From: Methylobacterium sp. CB376
Lineage (GTDB): Bacteria > Pseudomonadota > Alphaproteobacteria > Rhizobiales > Beijerinckiaceae
Assembly: GCF_029714205.1 (NCBI RefSeq)
Contig: NZ_CP121648.1
Coordinates: forward strand, 868,001-932,000
Length of the DNA: 64,000 bases
Reading direction: 5' to 3'
Shown here: piece by piece, positions 26,399 to 35,625 of the stretch
How positions within the stretch are numbered: the first letter of the stretch is position 1
How the letters are laid out: every line of letters begins with the position of its first letter
Notes under the pieces: model-generated
What the model saw: only the letters and a program-made list of their open reading frames with translations
The model's database searches: none
What the model was told of the DNA's origin: nothing
Made by a program: the position numbers and the translations under genes

Positions 26399-28402
26399 GT
26401 GGCACTTAAGAACAAGATCGTTTCCGCGGACGAGGCCGCCGCGATCATCCGCTCGGGTGACACGGTCGCCGTCTCGGGCTTCGTCGGGATCGGCACGCCC
26501 GACGAGCTGATCCTGGCGCTGTCCTCCCGCTTCGAGGCGACCCAGGCTCCGAATGACCTCACCCTCGTGTTCGCGGCAGCCCCGGGTGACGGCAAGGACC
26601 GCGGGCTCAACCGCCTGGCGCGTGAAGGCCTGGTCCGACGTGTCATCGGCGGCCACTGGGCGCTGGTGCCGAAATTGGCCGAGCTCGCCCTCGACGAGAA
26701 GATCGAGGCCTACAATCTCCCGCTCGGGGTAGTGTCGCACCTCTACCGCGACATTGCCGCCAGGGGCCCTGGCCCCCTCACGAAGGTGGGCATGCGCACC
26801 TTCGTCGACCCGCGTCTAGGCGGCGGCAAACTCAACGCCCGCACGACGGAGGACTTGGTCGAACTCGTCGAGGTCGGCGGGGAGCCCTGGCTGCGCTACA
26901 AGTCCTTTCCGATCCAGGTGGCGCTCATTCGCGGCACCACGGCTGACCCGGCCGGCAACATCACGATGGAACGGGAGGCGCTCACCCTGGACAACCTCGC
27001 CACCGCCATGGCGGCGAAGAACTCGGGCGGCTTCGTCATTGCGCAGGTCGAGCGACTGGCCGCGGCGGAGTCGCTGAACCCACGCGAGGTGGTGATCCCG
27101 GGCATTCTGGTCGACTGTGTCGTCGTCGCCGAGCCTGAGAATCACCTGCAGACGTACGGGACACCGTACAACCACGCCTACTCCGGTCGGCAGCGCGTGC
27201 CGCTCGATCGGATCGCACCGCTGCCGCTCGACGAGCGCAAGGTCATCGCCCGGCGCTGCGCCTTCGCGCTGCCACCGGGCGGCGTGGTCAATCTCGGCAT
27301 CGGCATGCCGGAAGGGGTGGCGGCCGTGGCGGCCGAAGAGCGCCTGCTCAAATACGTGACGCTCACGGCCGAGCCCGGGATCATCGGCGGCCTGCCACAG
27401 AGCGGGCTCGACTTCGGTGCCGCCCTCAACCCGGAAGCCGTCCTGCACCAGAACCAGCAGTTCGATTTCTACAACGGCGGCGGTCTGGACCTCGCCTGCC
27501 TCGGCATGGCGCAGGCGGACAGCCGAGGCGACGTGAACGTCTCGAAGTTCGGCCGCAAGCTCGCAGGAGCCGGCGGCTTCATCAACATCTCGCAGAACGC
27601 CAAGACCCTCGTCTTCGCCGGGACCTTCACGGCCGGCGACTTGGAGGTCGCGATCGAGGAGGGGCAGCTGCGGATCGTCCGAGAGGGGCGGGTGCCGAAA
27701 TTCGTCGAGGCTGTTGAGCAGATTACCTTCTCGGGCGACTACGCGGCGGAAACGGGCCAGCCCGTGCTCTACGTGACGGAGCGCTGCGTGTTTCGGCGCG
27801 TCCCGGCGGGCATGGAACTGATCGAGGTCGCACCTGGCATCGATATCGAGCGCGACATCCTGGCTCACCTGGGCTTCGCTCCGCTGGTTGACGCACCGCG
27901 CACGATGGACCCGCGCATCTTTCGTGATGGCGCGATGGGGCTCGAACGGGATCTCCTCGGGCTCACGCTGGCCGAGCGGATCAGCTACAATCCCGAGCGC
28001 AACACGCTGTTCGTCAACTGGGAGGGCTTCCAGGTCCGGACCATCGACGACGTCGAGATGATCCGGCGCGAGTTCGAACAGCGCTGCAGGACGATCGGCC
28101 GGAAAGTTCACCTCATCGTCAACTACGACGGCTTTCAGCTTGATCCGCTGGTGAGCGACGCCTACTTCTCGACCATCACGTACCTGCAGGGCCGGTACTA
28201 TCAGACGGCATCGCGCTACACGACGAGCGCGTTCATGCGGCTGAAGCTCGGCGAGGCGCTGAAGGAACGTGATCTGGCGCCCCACGTGTTCGAGACGCGG
28301 GCCGAAGCGCAGGTCTCCGCAGATCAGATCCGGGGGCAGCGCCGCCGGCCGTCGGGAGCAACCCCGGGTGAGACACCGGCCGATGTTCGCGGCCATGGCT
28401 GA
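26399..28402 (+). CDS. Family I acyl-CoA:carboxylate CoA-transferase (propionate CoA-transferase-like) with C-terminal extension
   Basis: Transfers CoA between carboxylic acids, 667 residues. The alpha-like half (about 1-250) and beta-like half (about 270-520) of a fused Pct/YdiF-type enzyme are present. The beta half has GGVVNLGIGMPEGV and the likely catalytic Glu in TAEPGIIGGLP. Pct enzymes are about 520-530 residues; here about 130 more follow, containing NPERNTLFVNWEGFQVRTID and LIVNYDGFQ, which resembles no part of Pct that I know. GTG 26399 starts 13 bases after phaC. A role in charging hydroxyacids to CoA for PhaEC is plausible. Confidence 0.83.
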   Translation: MALKNKIVSADEAAAIIRSGDTVAVSGFVGIGTPDELILALSSRFEATQAPNDLTLVFAAAPGDGKDRGLNRLAREGLVRRVIGGHWALVPKLAELALDEKIEAYNLPLGVVSHLYRDIAARGPGPLTKVGMRTFVDPRLGGGKLNARTTEDLVELVEVGGEPWLRYKSFPIQVALIRGTTADPAGNITMEREALTLDNLATAMAAKNSGGFVIAQVERLAAAESLNPREVVIPGILVDCVVVAEPENHLQTYGTPYNHAYSGRQRVPLDRIAPLPLDERKVIARRCAFALPPGGVVNLGIGMPEGVAAVAAEERLLKYVTLTAEPGIIGGLPQSGLDFGAALNPEAVLHQNQQFDFYNGGGLDLACLGMAQADSRGDVNVSKFGRKLAGAGGFINISQNAKTLVFAGTFTAGDLEVAIEEGQLRIVREGRVPKFVEAVEQITFSGDYAAETGQPVLYVTERCVFRRVPAGMELIEVAPGIDIERDILAHLGFAPLVDAPRTMDPRIFRDGAMGLERDLLGLTLAERISYNPERNTLFVNWEGFQVRTIDDVEMIRREFEQRCRTIGRKVHLIVNYDGFQLDPLVSDAYFSTITYLQGRYYQTASRYTTSAFMRLKLGEALKERDLAPHVFETRAEAQVSADQIRGQRRRPSGATPGETPADVRGHG

Positions 28403-28468
28403 CGCAGGCTCTCATCCAGAGCTCGCGACGATCAACAGCGAACCTTGCATCCGTCCAGAGGTGTCATT

Positions 28469-29086
28469 GTGAGACTTGTGCTGCTCGGTCCTCCCGGTGC
28501 CGGCAAGGGGACCCAATCCCAACTCTTGAGCACCCATTTCGGGATACCCCAGCTCTCGACGGGCGACATGCTGCGAGCAGCGGTCGCGGCGCAGACCCCG
28601 ATCGGGCGTGCTGCCAAGGCGGTGATGGAGGAAGGCGGTCTCGTGCCCGACGAGATCGTGACCGGAATCGTCAGCGAGCGTCTGGGAATGGCCGATGCGA
28701 CGGCGGGCTTCATCCTCGACGGGTTCCCGCGCACGATCGCTCAAGCCGGTGCGCTGGACGGTGTGCTTCTGGCGAAAGGGGTGATGCTCAACGCCGTCGT
28801 CGAGTTGGTCGTCGATCCGGAGATCCTGGTGCTACGGATGACGGCGCGCGTGACCGAGACCCTCGCCCGTGGCGAGCCGGTGCGGCGCGACGACAACCCC
28901 GAAGCCTTCTCTCGGCGCTTGGTGGCGTACTCGACTGAGACGGCGCCGCTGACACGGTACTACGCTGAGCGAAGCCTCCTACAGCCTATCGACGGGATGC
29001 GACCTGTCGACGAAGTCTTCGACGAGATCACCCGTGCCCTCGACGCGTCGGCGGGCGCTCGTGCTCCGAAGAACGGAGAGGCCTAG
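28469..29086 (+). CDS. adk: Adenylate kinase (accessory copy in PHA operon)
   Basis: Interconverts AMP, ADP and ATP. Starting at GTG 28469 the protein begins [16 protein letters not shown], with the P-loop at residues 7-15, the AMP-binding [10 protein letters not shown] and GFPRTIAQA, and a short LID with [13 protein letters not shown], as in short-form bacterial kinases. Total length is 205 residues. Housekeeping adk in this group normally sits in a ribosomal-protein operon, so this is probably a second copy. It lies between the CoA-transferase and a phasin, which points to nucleotide recycling tied to acyl-CoA formation. An upstream ATG at 28445 is less likely. Confidence 0.88.
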   Translation: MRLVLLGPPGAGKGTQSQLLSTHFGIPQLSTGDMLRAAVAAQTPIGRAAKAVMEEGGLVPDEIVTGIVSERLGMADATAGFILDGFPRTIAQAGALDGVLLAKGVMLNAVVELVVDPEILVLRMTARVTETLARGEPVRRDDNPEAFSRRLVAYSTETAPLTRYYAERSLLQPIDGMRPVDEVFDEITRALDASAGARAPKNGEA

Positions 29087-29508
29087 TGTCGAGGCAAGCC
29101 GAAGCGCCCTTCCCGGGAGCGACTCCGGAAACCCGTCCCGGGCCAGCGATCCCGGCATGGCGGACCATCGCGCGACAGGGCATCGCGCAGGCGCGCAGGG
29201 TTCACGACAGAACGATGCGGATGCAGGAGACGCTGCTCAACGTGACCACGGATGCGGCACTCGTTTCCTGGTCGGGCGCCCGCGACGTGAGCCAGCGCAT
29301 GGTGACCTTCGCCGACGTTAACGTGACGGCGGCCCTCGACCACGCGGAGCGCGTGCTTCAGGCGCGAACACCCCGAGAGGCCGGCGTTCTGCATCAGGAG
29401 TACCTCCGCGACCAGGCTCGATGCGTGGCGCAGCAAACGCGCGAGATCCACGATCTCGCCGCGAAGGCTCTGGGCGAGGCACTCGGCGCTGTCGTGCCGA
29501 CGAAGTAG
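29086..29508 (+). CDS. Phasin-like PHA granule-associated protein
   Basis: Small helical protein of 140 residues. The amphipathic region from about residue 25 to 130, including the VHDRTMRMQETLL and ARCVAQQTREIHDLAAKALG segments, resembles the phasin_2 family that coats polyhydroxyalkanoate granules. The first ~25 residues are Pro-rich. GTG 29086 overlaps the last base of the adk stop. The location two genes after phaEC and the CoA-transferase supports the assignment; sequence similarity alone would be weak. Confidence 0.72.
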   Translation: MSRQAEAPFPGATPETRPGPAIPAWRTIARQGIAQARRVHDRTMRMQETLLNVTTDAALVSWSGARDVSQRMVTFADVNVTAALDHAERVLQARTPREAGVLHQEYLRDQARCVAQQTREIHDLAAKALGEALGAVVPTK

Positions 29509-29552
29509 GCGGCAGATGGTGCGTCGGTTGAATCACAACAGGAACTTGGCAC

Positions 29553-30461
29553 TTGGACTTTAACTCCGCGCCCGTGAGACGCGCCTCCCGCGGGAGCGAG
29601 CAGACTGCGAGCTTCCGGTACGGCGCCGTGCGGAGCATCTCGCGGCAGCACTTCCACCGCATCGCCTACGTCGAGTGGGGTGATCCGGCGAGCGAGCGCG
29701 TGATCGTCTGCGTGCACGGCCTGAGCCGCCAGGGGCGGGACTTCGATGACCTCGCCCGTGCCCTGGCAGCAAAGGGGTACCGCGTGGTCTGCCCGGACCT
29801 CGTCGGTCGCGGCCGGAGTGGCCGGCTGCATAACCCCGACGATTACGCCCTGCCGCAATATGCCGTCGATATGACGGTTCTGCTCGCCCATGTCGGCGCA
29901 CCGCAGGTGGACTGGGTCGGCACCTCGCTCGGCGGGCTCATCGGCATGATCCTCGCGGGCATGCCCGAGTCTCCGATCAGGCGTCTTGTCATCAACGATA
30001 TCGGGCCTTTCCTGCCCTGGGCGGCGCTCCGGCGCCTGGGCGACACGATCCGCGAGGCGACCCGGTTCTTCGACTCTATCGATCAGGCCGAAGCCCATCT
30101 CCGCCGGGTATTGGCGCCGTTCGGAGCGCTGACTGACGCCCAGTGGCGGCACCTGACCGAGCACAGCCTCTTGCCCCGCTCTGGCGGTGGGTACGAGCTG
30201 CACTACGATCCCGGCATCGGCGATGCGTTCCGGCCAGGACGGGTCTACAACGTGAGCCTGTGGACCTACTGGGACGCCATGCGCTGCCCAGCGCTCGTGC
30301 TGCGAGGAGAGACCTCCGATCTCCTGCTGGCGCGGACAGCGACCGAGATGGTGCAGCGACGTCCGGGGACGGAGCTTGTTGAGATCCCGGGCTGCGGGCA
30401 CGCGCCCGCGCTGCTCGATCCTGACCAGATCCGCCTCGTCGTGGAATGGCTGACGCGATGA
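29553..30461 (+). CDS. Alpha/beta hydrolase (PHA operon)
   Basis: Alpha/beta-fold hydrolase of about 302 residues. It shows the oxyanion-hole region VCVHGLSRQGRDFDDLARAL, the nucleophile elbow GTSLGG, the acid in LRGETSDLL and the catalytic His in PGCGHAPALLD. There is no signal peptide. The start is uncertain: TTG 29553 (protein from MDFNSAP) or a nearby GTG. The position after the phasin gene suggests a role in polymer or oligomer turnover or in thioester hydrolysis, but similar folds do many jobs. Confidence 0.75.
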   Translation: MDFNSAPVRRASRGSEQTASFRYGAVRSISRQHFHRIAYVEWGDPASERVIVCVHGLSRQGRDFDDLARALAAKGYRVVCPDLVGRGRSGRLHNPDDYALPQYAVDMTVLLAHVGAPQVDWVGTSLGGLIGMILAGMPESPIRRLVINDIGPFLPWAALRRLGDTIREATRFFDSIDQAEAHLRRVLAPFGALTDAQWRHLTEHSLLPRSGGGYELHYDPGIGDAFRPGRVYNVSLWTYWDAMRCPALVLRGETSDLLLARTATEMVQRRPGTELVEIPGCGHAPALLDPDQIRLVVEWLTR

Positions 30462-30552
30462 GCCCCCTTGTGCTCTTCGCGGCGAGTCCTGGCGGATGGG
30501 CGGATCCGCCGGGAAATCACCTGCCAACCGATCAGCGTGGAGGTATCGCACA

Positions 30553-32034
30553 ATGCCGAATTCAATTCCGAATGGTCCTCTCCGGTTGCGCCGCGCCGAT
30601 CTGTTCCGCGAGCAGGCCTACATCGACGGCGCGTTCGTAGCCGCCGATAGTGGCGAGACCGTCGTGGTAGATAATCCAGCCACGGGCCGGGTCCTGGGCC
30701 ACGTGCCGAGGATGGGCACGGCCGAGACCGAGCGCGCCATCAAGGCGGCCGAGGTGGCGCTACCCGGCTGGCGGCAGCGCACCGCCAAGGAGCGCGCCAC
30801 GATCCTGCGCCGCTGGTTCACCCTGATCATGGAGAACCAGGAGGATCTGGCGGCGATCATGACCGCCGAGCAGGGCAAGCCGCTTGTTGAGAGCCGCGGC
30901 GAGATCGCCTACGCGGCCTCCTTCATCGAGTGGTTCGCCGAGGAAGCAAAGCGCATCTACGGTGACGTCATCCCGGCCCACGGACCGGACAAGCGCATCG
31001 TGGTGCTCAAGCAGCCGATCGGCGTCTGCGCGGCGATCACGCCCTGGAACTTCCCGGCCGCGATGATCACCCGCAAGGCCGGTCCCGCGCTGGCGGCGGG
31101 CTGCACCATGGTGGTGAAGCCCGCGAGCCAGACGCCGTTCTCGGCCCTGGCACTGTGCGTGCTCGCCGAGGAGGCCGGAATCCCCGAAGGTGTGCTCTCC
31201 TGCGTCACCGGCTCCGCGGCGGCGATCGGCGGCGCGATGACGGCAAGCCCGATCGTGCGCAAGCTCTCCTTCACCGGCTCGACCGAGATCGGCCGCGAAT
31301 TGCTCGCGCAATGCGCGCGGACGATCAAGAAGACCTCGATGGAGCTCGGCGGGAACGCGCCCTTCATCGTCTTCGATGACGCGGACCTCGACCTCGCGGT
31401 AAAGGGCGCCATCGCCTCGAAGTACCGCAACGCCGGACAGACCTGCGTCTGCGCCAATCGCATCCTGGTGCAGGAGGGAGTCTACAACGACTTCGCGGAG
31501 CGCCTCGCGGCAGCGGTGCGGGCGATGCCGGTGGGCGACGGCTTCGCGGACGGCACGCTGATCGGCCCGCTCATCGATGCCAAGGCGGTCGCCAAGGTCG
31601 AGGAGCACGTCTCGGACGCGGTGGAGAAAGGCGCCCGTATCCTCACGGGGGGCAAGCGCCACGCCCTCGGCGGCGGCTTCTACGAGCCGACCATCCTCGC
31701 CGACACCACCCCCGCCATGCGGATCTTCCGCGAGGAGACCTTCGGGCCGGTGGCGCCCCTGTTCCGCTTCCGTACCGAGGCGGAGGCGGTGGCACTGGCC
31801 AACGACACCGAGTTCGGGCTCGCCTCCTACTTCTACGGCCGCGACATCGGCCGGGTCTGGCGGGTGGCGGAGGCGCTCGAGTACGGCATGGTGGGGATCA
31901 ACGAGGGGATCATCTCGACCGAGGTGGCGCCCTTCGGCGGCGTCAAGGAGAGCGGGCTCGGCCGCGAGGGCTCGCATTACGGCATCGAGGACTACCTGGA
32001 GGTCAAGTATCTCTGCATGGGAGGCATCTCCTGA
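30553..32034 (+). CDS. gabD: NAD(P)-dependent succinate-semialdehyde dehydrogenase
   Basis: Aldehyde dehydrogenase superfamily enzyme oxidising succinate semialdehyde to succinate, 493 residues. GabD-like features are FIEWFAEEAKRIYGD near the N-terminal third, the cofactor segment FTGSTEIGREL, the catalytic Glu in MELGGNAPFIVF and the catalytic Cys in NAGQTCVCANR. The C-terminal VAPFGGVKESGLGREGSHYG is typical. ATG 30553 has GGAGG nine bases upstream. With the iron alcohol dehydrogenase and the CoA-transferase it could link 4-hydroxybutyrate and succinate semialdehyde metabolism. Confidence 0.9.
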   Translation: MPNSIPNGPLRLRRADLFREQAYIDGAFVAADSGETVVVDNPATGRVLGHVPRMGTAETERAIKAAEVALPGWRQRTAKERATILRRWFTLIMENQEDLAAIMTAEQGKPLVESRGEIAYAASFIEWFAEEAKRIYGDVIPAHGPDKRIVVLKQPIGVCAAITPWNFPAAMITRKAGPALAAGCTMVVKPASQTPFSALALCVLAEEAGIPEGVLSCVTGSAAAIGGAMTASPIVRKLSFTGSTEIGRELLAQCARTIKKTSMELGGNAPFIVFDDADLDLAVKGAIASKYRNAGQTCVCANRILVQEGVYNDFAERLAAAVRAMPVGDGFADGTLIGPLIDAKAVAKVEEHVSDAVEKGARILTGGKRHALGGGFYEPTILADTTPAMRIFREETFGPVAPLFRFRTEAEAVALANDTEFGLASYFYGRDIGRVWRVAEALEYGMVGINEGIISTEVAPFGGVKESGLGREGSHYGIEDYLEVKYLCMGGIS

Positions 32035-32340
32035 CATTCGCAGGCCATTCACGGTGCAAAGCAAAGAATGACTGCGTTCTGCACCGCGCGTGGCCCGGCT
32101 CTGCAACCAAATCTCCGATGCGCGGCGGGCAACGCTCTGTCGATCGGTCTGACCGAGCGCTGCCGCGCCTCCATCAGCATTGACCGCCGCCGAAAGGGGA
32201 TCGAGGTCGGCGAGGCACGCGCTCAGAACCGCGCGTAGCATGCACCATACACTTGCCGGTTTTCCTTCCTACTTGGCCCGTGAGATGCAGCTCTAGGAGA
32301 TGAGAGCGATGCCGGCATGACCGGCATCGCTGTAGAACGC

Positions 32341-33135
32341 ATGAAAATAGAAATCTTACATCGCCGACCGTCTGCCGTAAGTCACAACGTAAAAATTATT
32401 TTCGTGCATGGAATTTCGGTCGGAGCTTGGGTGTGGAACGAACATTTTCTCCCCTTCTTTGCCGATGCAGGGTTTGAGGCACACGCACTCAGCCTTCGTG
32501 GTCATGGCGAGAGCGATGGACACGAAAATATTTCGACCTGGCGCCTGGCGGATTACACCCGAGACCTGGCCGAAGCCGTGCGGCAGATCGGTGGTCCGGC
32601 GGTGCTCATCGGCCATTCTCTGGGCGGGGCCGTGGTTCAGAACTGGGTGCGCTGCGGCGGCCACGCTGCTGGCATGGTCCTGCTCGCCTCAGTCCCGCCA
32701 TGGGGACTGGCGTTGTCAGCGATCCACATGAGCCTGACCACGCCTGATCTCTTCCGGCACGTGCTCACAATGAGCGTCGGCGGCACCGCAAACGGTAGCT
32801 TGGGTGCCCTCCGGCGTGGCTTCTTTTCCGAAGACCTCTCCGATGAGCGATTTGAGTACATCCGCGCGCGTGCCGGCCAAGAGTCGGTCTTGATCGGCTC
32901 AGAATTGCAAGGCTGGCCGCCCTTTGCCCCACTGCCGTGGCAAGCGCCGCGCACTTTCGTACTTGGAGGCGCAGATGACTGCTTCGTGCCACCTGATGAA
33001 GTGCGGCGAACTGGAATCTACTATGGTGCGCGCACAACTATCGTGCCGCACCTCGCCCATACGCTGATGCTGGAGCCGCGCTGGGAAAGCGCTGCTCACC
33101 CACTTCTGAAATGGCTCACGGCTCTGCGGTCATAG
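32341..33135 (+). CDS. Alpha/beta hydrolase
   Basis: Alpha/beta-fold hydrolase of about 264 residues from ATG 32341 (an in-frame start at 32317 is possible). It has FVHGISVGAWVWNEHFLPF, LSLRGHGESDG, the nucleophile elbow IGHSLGGAVVQ, the Asp in GGADDCFVPP and His in HLAHTLMLE. No signal sequence. It is separated from gabD by about 300 bases containing no supported gene, so it is probably its own unit. The substrate is unknown. Confidence 0.75.
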   Translation: MKIEILHRRPSAVSHNVKIIFVHGISVGAWVWNEHFLPFFADAGFEAHALSLRGHGESDGHENISTWRLADYTRDLAEAVRQIGGPAVLIGHSLGGAVVQNWVRCGGHAAGMVLLASVPPWGLALSAIHMSLTTPDLFRHVLTMSVGGTANGSLGALRRGFFSEDLSDERFEYIRARAGQESVLIGSELQGWPPFAPLPWQAPRTFVLGGADDCFVPPDEVRRTGIYYGARTTIVPHLAHTLMLEPRWESAAHPLLKWLTALRS

Positions 33136-33641
33136 CCTAGGCTGGGCGATTTGCGTGGACAACGGCACGGGGGAGCGGAGCGAGGTCTATTCTATACTGG
33201 AGCTTCTGGAGCTGCATACAACACGCGCCGTTCCATAGGTATTTCTCACATCAATCCGTGCCGTCGAGAGAGGCACTCGCCGACCTCGAAGGTCCGCTGT
33301 CCAGTGTCGAGCGGCCATTCCGGCGGCATCGGCTGAAGGTCTGGAAGTGGCGCATTGCTGAACAAGCCGGACGCGAGTTCGGCGGGAAAGCGCGCGTCCT
33401 CGGCTCGCATCGGCATCTGACGCCAAGGCGGCTCCAGGGGCTCCTTCGGGCGAGGAAATCCGACACTTCAGATCTCGACCACCAAAGAACCACGTGTAAG
33501 ATCCGGCTCGACAGCGCAGCTTGTCGCTGATCGGGCGAGGAAACGGGGGCACTGCGCCCTCGTCGATCTCCGTCGTGAGAAACCGACCGTGCGACCTTCG
33601 AACCAGCACCACTTCCAGGATGAATTGATCTACCAACCCTA
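33136..33641. repeat. Relic of the dispersed repeat family
   Basis: No coherent gene. Bases about 33309-33380 match 13629-13674 and 45808-45858, sharing the gcggccattccggcggca core and the ctggaagtggcgcat stretch. These are probably decayed ends of the recombinase-bearing element. Confidence 0.55.
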
Positions 33642-34211
33642 ATGGCCCAGATCCACCTCTCCTGGTTCGATCGCCCAGCAGCCAACGTTGCCGCCGCCCT
33701 GATCGGTTGCCAATTGCTGGTCGACGGGGTGGGCGGTGTCATTGTGGAAGCCGAGGCCTACGGCCGGTCCGATCCGGCCTCGCACAGCTTCGCCGGACCG
33801 ACCCGGCGAAACGCCAGCATGTTCGGCCTACCGGGACACGCCTACGTCTACCGCTCCTACGGCCTGCACTGGTGCATGAACATCGTATGCGAGCCAGGGA
33901 GTGCGGTTCTCGTGCGGGCGCTCGAGCCGACGCAGAAGATCGACAACATGAGGGCGCGCCGGCGCACGAGCGACATCCGCCTCCTCTGCTCCGGGCCTGG
34001 CCGCTTGTGTGAGGCGCTCGCCATTACGGGTGAGTATGACGGCTGGCCACTCGATCGCGCCCCGTTCGAGATGTTGGCGGGAGATCGGCCGGTCACGGTC
34101 TCATCCAGCGGCCGTATCGGCATCACGCGAGCCGTCGAGACACCGTGGCGGTTCGTGCTCGCGGGCTCTCGCTTCGTGAGCCGGCCAACCCCGCGCGGCA
34201 AGGTTTGGTAG
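33642..34211 (+). CDS. DNA-3-methyladenine glycosylase (Mpg/AAG family)
   Basis: Base-excision repair glycosylase removing alkylated purines, 189 residues, the normal length. It has the family-typical VIVEAEAYGRSDPASHSF with the catalytic Glu, RRNASMFGLPGHAYVYRSYG, the NIVCEPGSAVLVRALEP strand and CSGPGRLCEALAIT. It is flanked by repeat relics on the left and an ArsR fragment on the right, so it stands alone as a transcription unit. Confidence 0.9.
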   Translation: MAQIHLSWFDRPAANVAAALIGCQLLVDGVGGVIVEAEAYGRSDPASHSFAGPTRRNASMFGLPGHAYVYRSYGLHWCMNIVCEPGSAVLVRALEPTQKIDNMRARRRTSDIRLLCSGPGRLCEALAITGEYDGWPLDRAPFEMLAGDRPVTVSSSGRIGITRAVETPWRFVLAGSRFVSRPTPRGKVW

Positions 34212-34268
34212 AATTATCAGCTGGTCAGCGCACGAATCCAGCGGCGGAGCCATCGGCGGGAGAGCAGC

Positions 34269-34421
34269 TCAGCCGTGCTTGAACACGCGCAGATGCGGCG
34301 ACACGGCCGGGCGGGTCATGGTCATTGTGCTGGCGAGTTCGCCGACAGCACGCGGTCTCTGCGCAAGACGCTCGAACAGCGCCCATCGCGTGGGGCCGTC
34401 GAGAACGGAGAGCGCATGGAG
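34269..34421 (-). pseudogene. ArsR-type HTH regulator fragment
   Basis: The minus strand reads HALSVLDGPTRWALFERLAQ, then RPRAVGELAS, then TMTMTRPAVSPHLRVFKHG and a stop. This is an ArsR winged-helix core (P.R..I...L, PAVS.HL recognition helix). It has no start codon in frame, because a stop lies directly upstream, and it ends right after the recognition helix. It is therefore a remnant. It is too short for ordinary gene finding and sits just downstream of the glycosylase gene. Confidence 0.65.
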
Positions 34422-34570
34422 TCAAGAGAGTTAGCCACTGCTAACTGTAAGCAAGCACTAACCTAGCAAGGAGGCGGCCGGATCCGCTGCGAAAAGATCG
34501 CGCGGTGGCCACCCTCGTCCACCTCCCGCCTTTAGGGCAGCTCTCGTTGGATCTCAGCGCGCAGTACAAA

Positions 34571-34590
34571 GGGGCGCCCGCAGGCGCCCC
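34571..34590 (-). terminator. Hairpin downstream of the Gly/Tyr-rich protein gene
   Basis: GGGGCGCC-CGCA-GGCGCCCC forms an 8-bp perfect stem. Read on the minus strand it is followed by TTTGTA, fitting an intrinsic terminator about 25 bases after the stop at 34614. Confidence 0.6.
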
Positions 34591-34613
34591 GTCACAGTTG
34601 CTTAAGTCGAATT

Positions 34614-34907
34614 TCAATAACCGTAATAGTAGGGGGCAGGACCGTAGTATCCGTAACCGTAGGCCGGGGCTGGGTAGTAGCGGGGCGCTTGGGATGCAGC
34701 GATCGCACCGCCAATAATCCCAAGTGCCGCGCCGGCCGCGAGGGCGCCGCCGATCCCGGGGCCCCGTCGGTAGCCGTAATGACGGTAGCCATAACCGGCA
34801 TGATACCCGTAGCCGCCCCGGTAGCCAGGACGCGCGTCCGCGGTAGGAGCAAGGAGCAAGGAGCCTGCGACGGTTGCGGCCAAAGCTGAAAGAGCCACCT
34901 TCTTCAC
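34614..34907 (-). CDS. Secreted Gly/Tyr-rich small protein
   Basis: Exported protein of 97 residues. A Sec signal (MKKVALSALAATVAGSLLL, cleavage likely after ADA) is followed by repeats of GYGY/GYRHYGY, a hydrophobic central stretch GIGGALAAGAALGIIGGAIA that could insert in a membrane, and a C-terminal Tyr/Pro-rich tail ending PYYYGY. Proteins of this composition are common in Methylobacterium and their role is unknown, possibly cell-envelope. A terminator hairpin follows. Confidence 0.75.
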   Translation of the reverse strand: MKKVALSALAATVAGSLLLAPTADARPGYRGGYGYHAGYGYRHYGYRRGPGIGGALAAGAALGIIGGAIAASQAPRYYPAPAYGYGYYGPAPYYYGY

Positions 34908-35625
34908 TGTCGTCCCTCGACTGCTGAGTTCGTAGCGCGAGTTAAGCTGGGCCGTAATGAACCAACCCTGAACCCTCCGGGCGGGCTGAACGCAACCCTT
35001 GCCTCAACCGCCAGAGCGTTCCGGAGTAGCGGCTTCGCTCGGCGTCACATTGCCGAACGCCCCCAGGCTTGATCACAGCTTGATGTCAGTTGGACGTGTC
35101 GAATCGGTTGCGTCCCCTCCCCTGCCTCTCTGCAGCATCCGGCGCTCCGATGTAGCGTCACCGACAGCACCACCGCTGAACGGGAAAGTATGACCCAAAG
35201 CGGCCCCTCGCGGCGGATGTCGGGAATGTCCGGTTGCGAGTGAAATGCAGACACTCTGGCCATCGCACGACACACCGGCTCAGGCCGCAGTGCCTCGTCG
35301 CGGCGATGCGGGTCGTCATCTTCAGATCGGCTGATCCGTCCCGCTACCGGCACCTGCTCGAAATCACGATGTCGGCGCGGGCGTGCCGAAGTGTTCGGCT
35401 GGAGGCGGCAGCTTGTCGACCGACCCTTGTATCATCGGGATTTCAGGCGCGAGCCTGCTCCCCCTGCTGCGCAAGTCTGGCACCGCCCTCCGCGGGTTAT
35501 GTCGCGGCGGCCGCTCGGAGCGGGAATTGCGGGGTTGCCCCCAGCAGGGGTGGACATCTCCACCGTCTCGCCGCCGAGTTCGCCCGTGCCGCCTGTAGCT
35601 CCAACTGAGACGGTTGAGGTCGTCC
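34908..35625. other. Intergenic region with a repeat-family segment
   Basis: No supported gene. About 35193-35241 match the noncoding tail segments at 8979-9025 and 14447-14491. The frame from 35306 starts MRVVIFRSADPSRYRHLLE but loses coherence after about 25 residues, so it may be a gene-start relic. Confidence 0.45.

Noticed and set aside
35306..35425. Frame starting MRVVIFRSADPSRYRHLLE
   Set aside because: It looks like the beginning of a real protein but loses coherence after about 25 residues; left as a possible relic inside the intergenic entry.
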